Shown piece after piece: positions 1-13,052 of a stretch of 64,000 nucleotides of DNA. The stretch's first letter is position 1. Every line of letters starts with the position of its first letter. Position numbers and translations under genes: made by a program. Origin of the DNA: Syngnathus acus (lineage: Eukaryota > Chordata > Actinopteri > Syngnathiformes > Syngnathidae); assembly GCF_901709675.1 (NCBI RefSeq), contig NC_051108.1, forward strand, positions 4,498,631 to 4,562,630. The letters run 5' to 3'. The notes beneath the pieces are model-generated. The model was not told the origin of the DNA. It saw nothing but the letters and a program-made list of their open reading frames with translations, and did not search any database.

Positions 1-2123
1 CCAAACAAGAAGACAAGCACACCCAATTTAAATGTTTACCTTGGTCTGTGCCTCATTCACTTTTGGCGGAGTGAAAACAAAACAATTGCATAAAAAAGGT
101 GTACAAGCCCCATGACTGTGGTTTGGGGGGCCTGACTCTGACTTTGCATTCTTAAGTTGGCTGAAGAAATCGCGGCTCCGTCTAATTCTAGGAGCGTTAT
201 TGAGTTTCACACGGACCATCTTGAACCGTTTTACAGCATGTAGGATTAAACGGCGTCGATGCCATCAATCAGATGTAGCCTGCGCTTAATACTGTGACAT
301 TTGTTTTGTAGGGCCAAAGCAGGAATTGGAGGTTGTGAAACTAATACAGTGCTTGCTGATCATTTTCAGTACAGGTGTTTTGAAGAATGCACTGTCATTA
401 GAAGTATTGGGATCGATGCTCTGTCGTCATACTGGTAAAAGAAATGCACCGATACTCTGACGCCGATACCGCTTAACCAGCCCAGACATCCGTATAGGAG
501 TCAGGTATGTGGCGATAATGTATACATGACAACACGGATGTCAAGACATGGAGAAGAGGAAGAAGAAATACTTCTTGTATTTTCTCGTTCTCACACTAAC
601 CAAGCCACCGCGGGCGGTTTTGTACCAGCCCAGAGGGATCGGTTTTTTAGAACAGGCCGACAACAGGTTGTAAAGATGCCGATGGGTGGGGTAGACAAAA
701 GTGAACCATTTAACTACTATCCTGTAATTATCACAGCTATTGTGTTTCTTTTAAAAGAACAGATTACAATTGGGGGCAAAACAGTTGTTACCGAAACTTT
801 GTGGTTTTTTTTTTTTTTTTCCCACTTGATGTTTACTTTCACTGTCTGGCATATCATTAATCCACATTCCCTCCTGTGAGGGCGCATAGTTGTTCCTGCT
901 TCCAGGGCTTTCCCAGACATGCGGGGCAGGGCAGGCATGCTCCGGCAGCTAGCTAAAAAAGGTGAGTTGTTCACATTCCTGCTTCATGCACCAACCAAAC
1001 TCACACAGGCGCGCACACGTGCATAGCTCTTCTACACTAACCAGTACGTGTGTGTGGTCCCCCAAGCTTCATGTGATGTTTTTTTTTTTTTCTTTGTACG
1101 AGGGAGGTGGAAAAGTTACAAAACCGGACAAAACACTTTCCCTGGTTATTAAGTCACAAGAACTTGGCGAAGAGATGCTATGCAACTGTGATTAGCGTGT
1201 AAAATAGCTTTGGGACTGCAAACAAAAGTTGGGAAGCTATAATGGACTTGAGATCGTACTGATTACGTCATCAATTGTTCACAATGTGAGGTGGGCAACT
1301 AGACTTTTTTTTTTTTTCCTCTGTCACCATCCTCCAGATATTACTGTAGTATCTGCGACATTGCGTGTGTATGGCTTTAAAAGGGGAATTTCGGATACCA
1401 TGTGCATGATCACATGACTGCATCATTTGTGGTAGCTCATGAATACATGTGAATATTACATGATTTTTTTTATTGTTTGTAATTGTGTTTTGGATCCTTC
1501 AAAATAAAACATTTCTTTCAAAATCACAGTTTATCCTCATAATATGACATTCTTATAAAATATTAAATAAATATAAATATTATGGCTGCAACTAATGATT
1601 ATTGTAAGAATTGATTAATCTGTTGAGTAAGATATTTTTACTTTCCATCGTTTTATTTCGATTCAACACAAACCGGTCCACTCTCAGGGAAGATGAGAAG
1701 CTGAAATTCGGTCGATTTAGAAACGATGGATCGATTATCAAAAATAATGATTGCTTAATTTGGTAATTGATGACTTGATGAGCTCCATTACCTTACTATT
1801 AATTATATATCTATTAATCAGTGCTCCTCAACAAATACAATTCTTGCATTCACAGATTTCTCAAAGTTAGTCATAAATTTAACAAAAAGGGTAACAGTAG
1901 GTATGCTAAGTTGGATTTTTTTCTTTTTTAGGGAGGGCGAGTAATATTAAGGAAAAGAGCAGGCAGGCCACGACTACTATAAAAGGAATGTGATGTGGAA
2001 GGGAGCGCCAGTGCACAAGCAACATTATTAGCCTATCGTCTTACCAAAAATGAGGCTGCCTGCACAGGCCAAACAAGGAAAATCAGAAATAAACAACAGT
2101 CAAAGATGCTCCCAGTGTCTTAC
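1..2123. other. Intergenic or intronic DNA, probably cdc42bpa intron 1
   Basis: No coding exon could be supported here. Because cdc42bpa exon 1 at 2124-2301 reads leftward and ends in a good donor, this stretch is most simply its first intron. It holds T-runs, AT-rich DNA and one diverged AATCGATTA-type palindromic repeat near 1580-1790. Confidence 0.5.
1579..1790. repeat. AATCGATTA-type palindromic repeat, diverged copy
   Basis: The stretch opens with a gctgcaactaatgattatt motif and closes with complementary cgattatcaaaaataatgatt sequence, so its ends are inverted. Related copies are at 16455-16815, 52420-52520 and 62583-63011. This is a short non-autonomous DNA-transposon type common in teleosts; the superfamily was not determined. 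Confidence 0.5.
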
Positions 2124-2301
2124 CCCAATCCAAAAACTCCAGAATATTCTTCTCTCTTCGGAGTGGAGAATTATTGCACTCATCGTAGAGACACACCAGG
2201 ACATCCAGAAGGGTTTCCACACTAAGACATTGGCCACTGGAGTCAGCTGGCCCGTCCAAAATCAGCTTCTCCAGCTTCTTCAAACGCACCTCTCCCGACA
2301 T
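2124..2301 (-). CDS. cdc42bpa: cdc42bpa (MRCK alpha-type kinase), first coding exon only
   Basis: The exon reads [20 protein letters not shown] and continues through [22 protein letters not shown] to [16 protein letters not shown]. This closely matches the N-terminus of MRCK (CDC42-binding protein kinase alpha), a Cdc42 effector Ser/Thr kinase that drives actomyosin contraction. The kinase domain itself is not in the window; only the N-terminal capped-helix region that precedes it is encoded. The start ATG is at 2299-2301 (complement), and the exon ends in phase 1 at a clean gtaaga donor just below 2124. Remaining exons lie off the left edge. In human, CDC42BPA lies near LEFTY1/2 on 1q42, which supports the call. 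The cdc42bpb paralogue cannot be fully excluded from one exon. Confidence 0.85.
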
Positions 2302-5300
2302 GGTTGTACAGTCCAGTTGGGTTCGATGGTGAATGATGATGATGGTGAAAATAAGGTAAAAAAAAAAGAAGTGGGGTCAAACTGGCCACTCGTTATCTCA
2401 CCTTGAATATGTTTCAAAAATACGGATCAAAAACTTTCGGATGCGGGGAACTCGCTGTATTGCCTATCTACTCGTGATCTTTCCTTCAAGATCCACATTT
2501 TGGGGTGTATATGGGGTGCAGCAGCTCCCCATGTTAACATTCCTGATCGCCGCAGGGCACAAGAGAAAAGTCTAGTCGTCCCAATAACATAGCCTAGCTG
2601 CCCCAGGCCGGTTGGTTTGGACGCCGTTGTTTGATTGAACAAAAATGGAAAATCAACCCTCTCTGGTTGCGGTTTAACACTTTCCCCTGAGTAGATGTGG
2701 CAGACATTTGGGATTCTCCATTCCAGCCGCAATGCTACAAAAACCCCAATGCCCCTCCTCTGCTCCGGGAATGCAAAGGGCGATACAGGCTTAGTTAGCA
2801 GTCTGCTACCTTAGCCGAGTAGCTTTCAAGCTAGCGCTGTTATCGTTACTTCGCTTAACTACCAAATGTCATCATTCCAATTTTCTTCAAAGGGTCCTCT
2901 TGTCATGTGCTCACCGCGCCTGTCAAACGTAACCCAAGTCGGGCCCTTTCATTCGTAATTTACACCCGCCTCCCCAAATATCCTCTTGTTGTCGCAACAC
3001 AGTGCTTGCCAGATATGTTCTTTAAATCCCAGTGTCGGTCCTCGAACTAAAACGTCTCCGTTCCAACCCACTTCGACACGACGATTGTTCAAAGAGTTCC
3101 AAAGAAGTTAACCGTCAAATGCAGGAGTCTCTCCTCTGTCTCTCTCTTTTTTCTTTTTCTTTTTTTTAAGATTGTACGGGACCCCGTCTCGCGTCAAGGG
3201 GAATGCAGAAGTCTGGCGTCGCTGCTCCCAAGCACGGGACGCAGCCTAAAGTCCCTCTTGTCCTCCTCGCCTTTGCTTCGCCTGCTGCCTCCCCCGCCGC
3301 TCTGTCGATTCTTTGCTGCCTTTACACAGCGGAGCTACCCGCTACCAGAGACATTAAAACATTGCGATGATACCGGCCTGCTGGTAGCTTTGTGTTGCAT
3401 TATGGGAAGCGAAGCTCCTTTTGTAAAATACGAACAATGGATTAAAAAGTCAAAACTCAATGTTGGCGCTTAGAAAGCACGTTATATTTTTAACTTAAAG
3501 CGACATTAAATGTGAAGCGGAGGCGCTTCCAGAAACAACAGTTAAAGCTGTCGCTCATGCGTGGAATGGGATGACTCCGCCATCTTGGTGTTGATTTGAA
3601 ACTACTCTCCTCGTTTGATAGCATCTTTGGTTGCTTCTGCAGGCAAAATCCCAGATCACCGTCATGGCGCCCGTCGCAGCATCTGCTGTGCGGAAAAGAG
3701 GGAGGGAATGGGGAGGGGAGTGATGCTGGGGGGGCTGTCAAAAAAAAATGTGAATGGAAACTGCGGGCTGTCTGTCAGGCTGCTGGTGGCGTGGTGCATA
3801 GCAAGGGGGTTGGGGGGGGGGGGGGGTCAGTCTTTTTACTAGTGCAGTTCCTTTATAAAAATGTCATTTAACAAGATGAAAGACAATTGCAGTCACATGA
3901 CTCGATTTCCCCTGTAGTATCAATCCAGTAGAACATCACATGCTTTTCTATCTATTTGCACAATACATGTCCATCCTTTGTATGACAGCCAGTCCTGAAA
4001 CCCGATCATCACAGTCACCTTTACAACCCAAAGGAGGCCAAAATGAATATTTGCTAATCACTTTGAATGGAGTTCAACATAAAACATTTTGTTCTTCATT
4101 ACGCTGACTTATCACACCGCATGCTTTTTGAAGTGAGGCGCTTATCACAGCTCAAAGTACATCGATTAATGATTAACGGACAACATTGACTAGAGTGTGC
4201 TTAATGGTGCAGGCTGGGGGGGTGGAGTGACATCAAGAACGGGGCCTTGTGTTTGTCAATGTGCACAGGTCCAAAATGCACTCATATTTCACACAATTCT
4301 GGTTGTCTTACTTTGGACTAGCAAGAGGGCCACACGGTGCTTATGCAATCTCATTCACTTTACATGGGGTAACTATGAATGCAAGATTAACGGTTATTAC
4401 TCGTGGACATTATTGGTGGGCCTCTGATTACAAGCTACATGGACGCTCGATGTGGGGGGGGAAAAACTGGAGAAATTAAGGATGCCCTCGTATATGTGCA
4501 GGGAGATCCAGATGCGCTTTCAGATGTTTATTGAAAGGGGCAACCAGTAAAAACAAATACAAAAGGAGAGGAGTGGCAGAGCACTTTTAAGGAGCTGTTG
4601 TTTGACTTAGGTGTGTGCAGAATCTGTCTGCATACACCTGGATTAAATCCTCCAAGATCGTGTTAAACCACCTGCGCCACAATTTAGACCTGGTTTCACC
4701 TTGTCGAAAGTTGAGTCAACTTTCCGTCATCAAATTGTCATGTGTACTTAGGCATATAATAAATATACCCTCATTCCACCCGGAATGCCCACTGAAGATG
4801 TTTTTACATTTTTTATGTGGCCCTGTCTACGAAATAAGATCGACAAGGCACTTATGTAATTTTCACCTGAGGAAAACAATAAATAACGATGCCACTAGGT
4901 GGCTGCAAGTACCTTTATCATACCATGTTTCACAATCTTATCACATTACCCCATTAAATGCCTGATATCTTCTGCAGATGATCGATAAAGTACTATTCGA
5001 GGAAATAGGTTTTATTTGTGAACTATCCTTGATTTGTCGGGGAAAAATACAAATATAATCATACGTATACTAATATATACAGGCCTAAACATATTCCGGG
5101 TGCATGCATGTGTGTGCATGTAATATTGTATATTTTTCTTTCTTTTTTTTTTAGTATAGTTGCATCCGCCATGTGAATTTCATTGACATAATTGTCAAGA
5201 TTATATTAAATACAAATTACGGCCTATTATGGTAATTTGATTTTCTATTTTCCAATATATATTTCTGCCAGAGACAATCCAAGTTACAGTATGAGACAAC

Positions 5301-7303
5301 AGCGTCCTCTCGTGGACATTACTGAATATTTCCTTTTTAAATACAATGCTGTATTTTAAGTACTTAATTATGATCTCATACTCCGTTAACTTTACATAGA
5401 TATTTGTTTCTTTCTTAATATAAAAAAAAACGTGTTCGATCAATTAAAAGTTAATTCAAATATGAATGGTCAGTCCTCCAATCCAATCATGTCTGATCCT
5501 ATTTGTCTAAATCTACTATGCCGCGTGGAATTAAAGTGGAGCCGTGCTGAAATGCAATTAGTGTACTTGACTGGGTGGTTTGAGCAATAATTGTTCATCG
5601 GTCTAGTCTGGTCTGGCGCTTTTCCACTGATCGATGATTATTGAGCAGACTCCGTGGGTGGATTGCCTTGGACGTCTGCTGTCTGTGGGTGGGGCCCCCA
5701 TTATGGTGCAAAGGAGCGATCCGTCAAATATTTGACGTTCAGATAGATCAGGGAGCATGTGAATAATAATGACCGAATATGCACTGACCACCAAACAACA
5801 AGTTCAATATTGACTCTGCGGAACTCCTCCGAGAAGGGGGTGTTTTTGAAATGAGAGTGTTTACATATCATTTGCAAAAGCAAAGCCCGTATATTTCAAT
5901 CAATGGAAAAGCCACAGTCAGCATTTTTGGTGGCCTTACGAAACGCATCTGGTGTGGCACAAATGGAAGGGAACGACCTATAAACTGGACGCCTTTTGAA
6001 TGCAAATGTTGCATGTTAATTAACACCTCCATTGTTGATTGTGGGAGTTCAGTGGCCTTTGAAAACAAATGGCACCTAGTAGCATTGAGACGTACGTGGC
6101 TTTGAACCAAAAGGTCTCTGACTGACATGGGAAGGGAAAAAAAAGTTGAGAAGCATCAAAGTAAAAGGGATGTCTTCATTTGCCAAATTAGGGCTTGTAA
6201 TGATTAGAGAGAGAGGATAAATGTATTTTAGTGTATAGGCACTTAGACTGGCTCTTGACTGCACTCAACAATGGAACGTACCAGACAACCTGATTGAGCA
6301 CTTTGGAGCCACAGGGGGATGAAGGGAGGGGGGACAGTTCATATTTGTCACCCCTGGCTACCATAGAACTGATGTTTATTGGTTCAGTTTTACGTCTATA
6401 AATGGATTGGGTCGGGCCCTTGGGGTAAAATTATAGAAAATAAAAAATATCACATCTTAGCACCAAAAGAGGCCGGCCCACTTTGTGCCAGATGGTCAGT
6501 GCAGTTCCTGGGCATAATTTAAATGGGCTTTTAGCAACCAAACATTCCGACTGTTTGGAGGGCACACCCTTGCTACGGCGGAATGTCCAGCGTGGCACAA
6601 AGTAGTCTGGCAGATTGGCAAACAGCTGCAGAATCAATTTCCCATAGTATTGTGCATTTGATAGATTTGAATTGCATTCATACATGTTTTATACAAGGTA
6701 AATAATCACACAATGAACATCAAATCAGTTATGAATAGCTATTCGTCAATAAAGTGTTGCACAATTTAATACTATAGTGTCATAATATTATTTTCTTCGT
6801 ACATACTGTAATTATTACAGTTCATATTTTAAAAAGGGGATTAAATAAAGATTTATATAAAAAAAATAAAAAAGAATATAAGTGCACTGTTAAGAAAAGG
6901 TAACATTTGATTGACTGAATTTTCAACAACTCCTGTCTCTTTTTTTTTTTTTTCAAATTCCAGGTAGGGTATCTTTTCAGACATAAAGAACTGATCAAAT
7001 ATTACAATACTACTTAATTAACTATACCTTACGTTGTCATTAGACACTTTTGCAAATACAGTAAATATAAAATGCTAGTAAGCTAGTGTTCATACACTCT
7101 AAAATTATTTCATGAATTAACCCATAAACTGATGGGTGAAAAAATGTATATACAGGCTTGCTAATTGGGTCTATTTGACCCATGCAACTTTCTGGGTCGA
7201 TTTGTTGGATCAAATCGACCAACCTGCTGGTCCACCAAAAAAAAGACGATCCGCTGCAGGCCTGGCAGTCATCTGTCATTTGCTCTTCCTGTGTGCTTCT
7301 TCA

Positions 7304-7766
7304 GTCTGTCTGACATCTCTAAGCAAACAGAGGCCAATACACAATCACAGGCAGGGCCTAGCCAGTGAGAGCTGCCCTCTTGTAATGTTTGTGTGACAAA
7401 AAAGGCAAGGCAAATCCTCGCAATGGAATCAGATAATCACCAACCTGTGAAGAGCCTGCCCCAATCCACATCCTTTACCGGCCCCCCCGGCTCTCGGATT
7501 AACTGTCTGTTTGGCTAATAATTTTAATCTGCCAGGGAGAGGACCAAGAATGGGCGACAAGGCTCGGAATAAACATCTAATCCTAAACCGCTCCCCTCCC
7601 ACGCTGGTTTGCATTTCCTCCTGTGGGGGAAAACCTCAATTGAACGCTGCGTTGCTGGGCGTGGACCCGATCTTCATCCGCTTGCTTAATGCTGGGCAAA
7701 ACAACAGCTCTCCAGACAGCTAGAAATTAGCTTGCTGAGTGACAGACTGCTGCCAGACTGTCTGAC
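7304..7766. promoter_or_regulatory. Candidate Nodal-responsive (FoxH1/SMAD) enhancer upstream of lefty
   Basis: Two FoxH1 consensus sites (AATMCACA) are visible: AATACACA at 7336-7343 and AATCCACA at 7463-7470. SMAD-type motifs flank them: GTCTGTCTGAC at 7304-7314, GTCTG at 7505-7509, and palindromic CAGACTGTCTGAC at 7754-7766. The cluster lies about 1.0-1.4 kb upstream of the lefty start codon. Vertebrate lefty genes are known direct Nodal targets through FoxH1-SMAD2/4 enhancers, so composition and position fit. Function is inferred. Confidence 0.45.
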
Positions 7767-8666
7767 ATCGTCCGGTGGAATGTACACATCAGAGTTTGGG
7801 GTGTTATGGTGAAAAGGGCACTCCGGGTTCACAGGGTCAAAGGATGTCTGTTCTGGGACACAATAAGAACAAGCGAGTCCATTCCGTGACACTTATTCTG
7901 CAGTAGCCGATTTTGGGGGGAGAAAAAAGGCAGACTACACTTTGGAGTGCTCGCCAGTCAATTACGAGGCACATACTGCAGGGCTAGACAATCATTCACA
8001 CTCAATTAGAGGTGTGGATATCGGCAATAAAATGCGACTGCGTGTCTCGATACTTGGGGGGAGATAGAATTCGAGTATTGTTTCTTTTAAAGTGGAACAA
8101 TTCGTTTCAATTCAGCGGGATTACCATTCGAAGGTCAAGGAGGTCTGATGAAATTTGTCATTTACAATATACATAAGGCTACGATATATAAGTGGAACTA
8201 TTTGATTCTATTTAATTGGATTTTTTTGATTTGACTTTATTAATTCATGCTTGCAGTGGAGCCCAAAAAAAAAAAAGGCCCGACTGAAGAACTTTACAAT
8301 AACAACAAACAGTAAAATATTGAATATTTAAAAACATGTTTTTCAAGGCAGCGGAGTTCTGGGCATGGAAAAAGCACTCACATTAAATCAAAAACTGATT
8401 TTCCAATAAATTCTTTCTATTCATATATGAATATATTTATAAATGTTTACCCTGTGACTTCAAACTAGTCTCCTGAAGACTTGACATGAAATACAACAGA
8501 GAGAAATTACACTCACTCCAGTGATGGCTAATTGTTGCTGTTTGAAGTACGGCCACTTAGATATCCTGTTTAGGATATGGCCTTGCATTGTCGCACCTTT
8601 GTTCTGATAAGGTTCCCTCCCTGCCCCCCCTAGACAAAGTGCAAACGACTGGGAGGGTCGCGACAA

Positions 8667-8672
8667 TATAAA
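8667..8672 (+). promoter_or_regulatory. TATA box of lefty
   Basis: TATAAA inside acaatataaaggg, about 75 bases upstream of the lefty ATG. A transcription start about 30 bases downstream would leave a short 5'UTR of roughly 50 bases. No competing in-frame start of similar quality was chosen. Confidence 0.6.
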
Positions 8673-8744
8673 GGGGGCCGCAGTCCATCGCTGGGCTGAC
8701 TCGTGCTACTGTGCGTCTGCTTATCTTCTTCCAAGATCTTCCTC

Positions 8745-10933
8745 ATGGATTTCCTCCGCGCTTGGGTCTTGTGCGCCGTCTTCCTCGGGTTGACTAAGGC
8801 TTTTACGCATGAGGATATGAAGGACACGCTCCTGCGCAAACTGGGTTTGGATGAGGTTCCAAAGATCCATAAGAGGGATTTGGAGAATTTGGTTGTCCCG
8901 GCTCATGTCAGAAACAAATACTTGTCAATGCTGAAGATGCACCACAGCAGGAGACGGCGATCTTTGCCGAGCTTGGTCGGCATTTTGAGAGGAATTCCTG
9001 GCAATGCTGGTAAGAATTTGTATTTTATGATTCATTTTTAATAATTAAATAATTTGATTTTAGACCCTCATTTTAAGTGCGTAATTGGAGTGCGTAATTT
9101 ACGCACGAATCTCAATTATGGCAATTATATTTTTATATTTTATGGTTTTTGGTAGACATTCCTGGCGAATATGTATATTCGGACACGACCCGGCATCGAA
9201 TGGTGTTCGACATGGAGTCAATAATCCCAGAAAACAGCGAGGTGACCATGGCCGAGCTCAAACTGTACCAAAGAGCGTCGCACAACAAGCGCCTCGCGGT
9301 AGAGAGGAAGAACCACAGACCGGTCAGCAACGCCCGAGTCAGCATCTACTGGATCGAGGAGTTGCCAAACGGATCCAACCGAACCTCACTCGCGGACTCA
9401 CGGTAATATGTTAAATCCAGTCTGCGCTTTTGTCCGAGCCCTAATTAAATGTCAAATGGGATCAGGAAATCTAATTAACGACCGTTCCGGGTTCACAGGT
9501 TGATCCCCATTCACGAAACCGGCTGGAAGAGCTTTGATGTGACCCAGGCCGTGCATTATTGGTCCAAGACTCAGCAGCAGAGGACGCCAATGCACCTGGA
9601 GGTGTGGATCGAGGGCGAGAGACCTGGCAGCTACGCGGCGGAGGTGGCGAAAAGTGTGCGCTTTACCACCCAGGAGCAGACGGACAACACCTTGGGCAAA
9701 CCCGAGCTCGTCCTCTACACACTCAACCTCGAAGAGTACGGGTAAGGGCGCCTGCTTTTGATATACAGGATATTGAGACGATGTGACAATTAGCTCTCGA
9801 CCCCCACCCCCCCTTTTTTTTTTTTTTTTTTTTGTAGAGGGGGGGTTACCTGTCACCTTTTGCACCCCATGCATACAAGGGGTCCCACTGATACGCATGT
9901 TCAAGTAGAATTTGTATAAAACAACAAGAAATGGACACTGAATATGACGTCAGGCGTAATTATACCGTTAAATTGTTTTCTATTTCTGGGCATTCATCGG
10001 AGTACTTTTCATTCGAGTACGCGATTTACGGTAATTGTGATTTTTTTTCCGGCTTATATTAAACGCGCAATGAATTATTTTGCGCAAGGGCGTAAGAATA
10101 CGTCGTCACGCAGCAAAAACAATTGCTCTTACCGCATTTTCCGAAGTACAGTGATCCCTCGCTACTTCGCGTTTCGTTTATCGCGGCTTCACTACATCGC
10201 GGATTTTTTTCTCCCCAAATTAAAAAAACATTTAAAAGTCAAAATAAAACTTCTAAATTGAGTCTAACCTTTAGGACAATGTAGTATTGCTCCAAATGTT
10301 CGTTTACATTCCTTTAGAAGTCCTTTTACACGTGTTAGCATGATCGCGAATTAGCATCTTTAGTACTTCTTGTTGGTGACCGTACTTAACGGATTTCACT
10401 TATCGCGGGTGGTTTTTGGAACCAATTATCCGCGATAAACGAGGGATTAGTGTACTTCTTAATAATAACGGACTTGAATTTATAGTGATAGACTATGGTG
10501 CTTTCTGACTTGCAAACAAAAAGTTCCTACTGACCAATTTGAGGCACCAAAATTCAAGTTCATCAAACGGAGCATCAAACTAACCTGCCTCTTACCTTTG
10601 TTTTGCAGCTCTCGCGGTGACTGTGACGTGAACCAGAGCAAGGGCACCTGTTGCAGGGAGGAGTACTTTGTCGACTTCCGCGCCCTGACGTGGACCCAGT
10701 ACTGGATCATCGAACCGGCCGGGTATCAGGCCTTCAGGTGCACCGGAAGTTGCAGGCAGCCCAAGCGTAACTATGGCTACGGGGAGAGGAGGTGCACGGT
10801 GTCGGAGAGCGCCCCCTTGCCCATTATGTACCTGGTGAAGAAGGGCGACTACACGGAGATCGAAGTGGCAGAGTTTCCCAACATGATCGTGGAGAGGTGC
10901 GCGTGCACCATGGACAATGTCTCCATAGTGTGA
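8745..10933 (+). CDS. lefty: Lefty, divergent TGF-beta family Nodal antagonist (4 exons, 359 aa)
   Basis: Exons are 8745-9009, 9156-9402, 9499-9741 and 10609-10933; all joins are GT-AG and total 1080 bases in frame. Lefty is a secreted monomeric inhibitor of Nodal that binds Nodal and its EGF-CFC co-receptor, limiting mesendoderm induction and setting left-right asymmetry. A signal peptide spans about residues 1-20. A tetrabasic RRRR at about 69-72 is a likely convertase site. The pro-region follows, then the cysteine knot from about residue 252. The knot shows GDCD, GTCC, FRCTGSC, RRCT and ERCAC cysteines. As usual for Lefty, the chain runs past the last CxC motif and lacks the dimer-forming cysteine. 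An upstream in-frame ATG at 8703 is rejected because 8745 directly starts the signal peptide. Intron 3 carries a small transposon. Whether it is lefty1 or lefty2 was not determined. Confidence 0.95.
10149..10452. mobile_element. TA-flanked MITE (CAGTRATCCCTCG family) in lefty intron 3
   Basis: The ends are inverted: CAGTGATCCCTCG on the left and the complement of CACTAATCCCTCG on the right, each flanked by TA (10147-10148 and 10453-10454). The interior holds the same gcgataaacg and ttagcatgatcgcg blocks as the copies at 23237-23511 and 27587-27906. The TA duplication suggests a Tc1/mariner-type mobiliser. No transposase is encoded. Confidence 0.8.
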
Positions 10934-11186
10934 AGTCAACATCATGGAAACATCGTCTCTGAAAATGATGCTGTTTTATGGTATATTTAAAGGGTTATAA
11001 AAAAGTACTTCCTATTTAAATGGACAATCACATGGGAGTTACTGCACACTCCTCTCAAGAGCACTTTTTAAAAAATATATATATATTGTACAGTTCGAAA
11101 TCATTTTCTATTTTGAATTTGTATGCAGTCATTCAAATTCTGGCTCACGTGTTGTACATATATATGAATGGATTTATGTTTGGTAA

Positions 11187-11192
11187 AATAAA
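11187..11192 (+). terminator. Polyadenylation signal of lefty
   Basis: AATAAA about 255 bases after the stop codon, followed by T-rich sequence. Confidence 0.6.
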
Positions 11193-12006
11193 CTATTTTG
11201 TTTCACTAAAACTGACCACACCATCCTTGAATCCTCAATTCATTAAGATTTTGGGGAGAAAATCCAAGATCCTGCACTCAAGAACTCCACACATGAACGA
11301 AGGCAGCAGCAGGAATTGAAATCCAGAACACCTTCGAATGCTGAGGCTGACATGCTAATGGGCGATTTAAATGATGAAGGGGAAAGAATTTATCATCAGC
11401 ATTACTTAGAATCACACACTCCTATGACCAGATGTACATTGACAAAAACACTATTGTAAATATAAATAAAATACGGGCCTGACATCACTAGCGAAATCTG
11501 TGAACAATTGACAGCAATGCATTTGAGAAAATTCCCCCAGAAAAATATCTTTAAAAACATTGATATTTTATATATATATTCATATTAATGAAAAAAAATA
11601 ATACACAAATATATATATATATATTAATGGGAAAAATATATATATATATTTATTTTTTCTATTTTTTTCATTAAAAAAAACAGGGGTTGGCTTTCGCCCC
11701 CAAAAAAACCCACACAAAACAAAAATTAAGAACTGCAAAAATGCAGGGGTCCAAGTTTGCATGGCAAAATTGTTCAGGGGCCATTCAGACTTGCAGCCCC
11801 GCAAGTTTCCCATGCTAACAACTCGCGCACTGTGCTACAACCTTCTTGATTCATATTCATGTTGACATTCACATGGAGATACACAGTCGCCCAGACAACG
11901 CCGTGGGGTACACGGCCACATAGGGAGAAACACACAGGCAATTCTCATGAACCAAGAGTGGTGGTCCTCGTGAGTTGACGTCAGGCTTAAACAGTTCCAA
12001 ACATAC

Positions 12007-12116
12007 CTAATACATTGTTTGCCGTCTGAGTAGGGGGTCTTGTCATTCCCTAATATGCTGCTGGTGGAGGTAAACAAAGCCAGCAGGCCATCTACTGAAG
12101 ATGAGGAGCGGTCTGT
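12007..12116 (-). other. Orphan exon-like segment, unidentified
   Basis: On the minus strand this 110-base segment is bounded by a good acceptor (cttcccttgcag) and a good donor (gtatgt). It is open in one frame, reading TDRSSSSVDGLLALF and then TSTSSILGNDKTPYSDGK. I do not recognise the protein and found no partner exon on either side. It could be an exon of an unrecognised gene, an extra 3' exon of a neighbouring minus-strand transcript, or a chance open frame. Confidence 0.3.
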
Positions 12117-13052
12117 CTGCAAGGGAAGTGGATTCAAAGTCAAACGATAGAAAACAGGTGGTGCTATGATTGTCATTGGAACATTTCAATATGAATATAT
12201 TCACCGAGTAAAAATATGGTGATGAATTAGGCACAGTGACAAACATTAAATTTTACAACCTTATTTTAATACAGTTGAGACTTTAAAAAAAATGTTAGGA
12301 TACAAAAGACAAGCTGCAGCATGATTGGTTTGATACGAGACCTGATATACAACCTGCAACATAATGCAATAAAAATATAGTGTCTTTTGAAACCTAAACT
12401 CTGCTAAATAATCAAAAACTAAAAAAAAAGTGGAATATACAGCAGTACTGGGGCAAACTAACACTTTATCACAACACAATATTTTTTGAGTATTTACATG
12501 CTCGTTTCAACATCCCTTTTGGTCAAAGAAAAAAACATTTTGTCAGGTAATCTGAAATGAGGAAGGAAAAAAGGGCGGAAATATTAGCTGGGGTAAATAA
12601 TAGTCGGCTCATGGTGCAAGTTTGAAACGCACGTTGTGTAGCCCTTGTTTGCTGGTGAAAAATGTGCTACCTGATCTGCACTCAGCTACTTCCTCTGCTC
12701 TACCATCAACATGGACATACAGTCAAAATTCTACTTTGGCTACATGATCAATTGTACTGCAATCAGCTTGATAGCCAAATTACAAGTGTGGTCATGTTTG
12801 CAGCGCAGGAGTACGAGCCAGCCGTGAAATTCTTCCAATAAATTCTCAGAGGGAGTTATAAAAGGCACACCCAAAACAATGTAGTTAACATTGTTCATCC
12901 AAAGAGCTAAACTATTCCGTGCACATTACACTCAGCAAGAACACCAACACGGACGGGCCTGATGTAAATCTCTCCAAACAGGCCATTCAAAGGTCCTTTT
13001 ACACCTTTGAATAGAAATTATAAGCCAGGAGAAAAAAACAAGTAAATTTGTG

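Larger units (their letters stand above)
2302..8744. other. Intergenic region between cdc42bpa and lefty (divergent)
   Basis: No coding exon was recognised. The first 1.5 kb should hold the cdc42bpa 5'UTR and promoter; a YY1-like CGCCATCTTGG sits near 3570 and a G-run near 3812-3826. The section 7260-7770 is rich in FoxH1 and SMAD motifs, listed separately. The rest is AT-rich DNA with short open frames that show no family signature. Confidence 0.6.
10934..13052. other. lefty 3'UTR and lefty-hnrnpu intergenic region
   Basis: A polyadenylation signal AATAAA at 11187-11192 gives lefty a 3'UTR of about 270 bases. Beyond it are AT-rich microsatellites (11560-11660), an orphan exon-like segment at 12007-12116 on the minus strand, and otherwise nothing recognised. 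Confidence 0.6.

Noticed and set aside
2050-2406. Plus-strand 118-residue frame overlapping cdc42bpa exon 1
   Set aside because: It is antisense to a strongly conserved kinase N-terminus.
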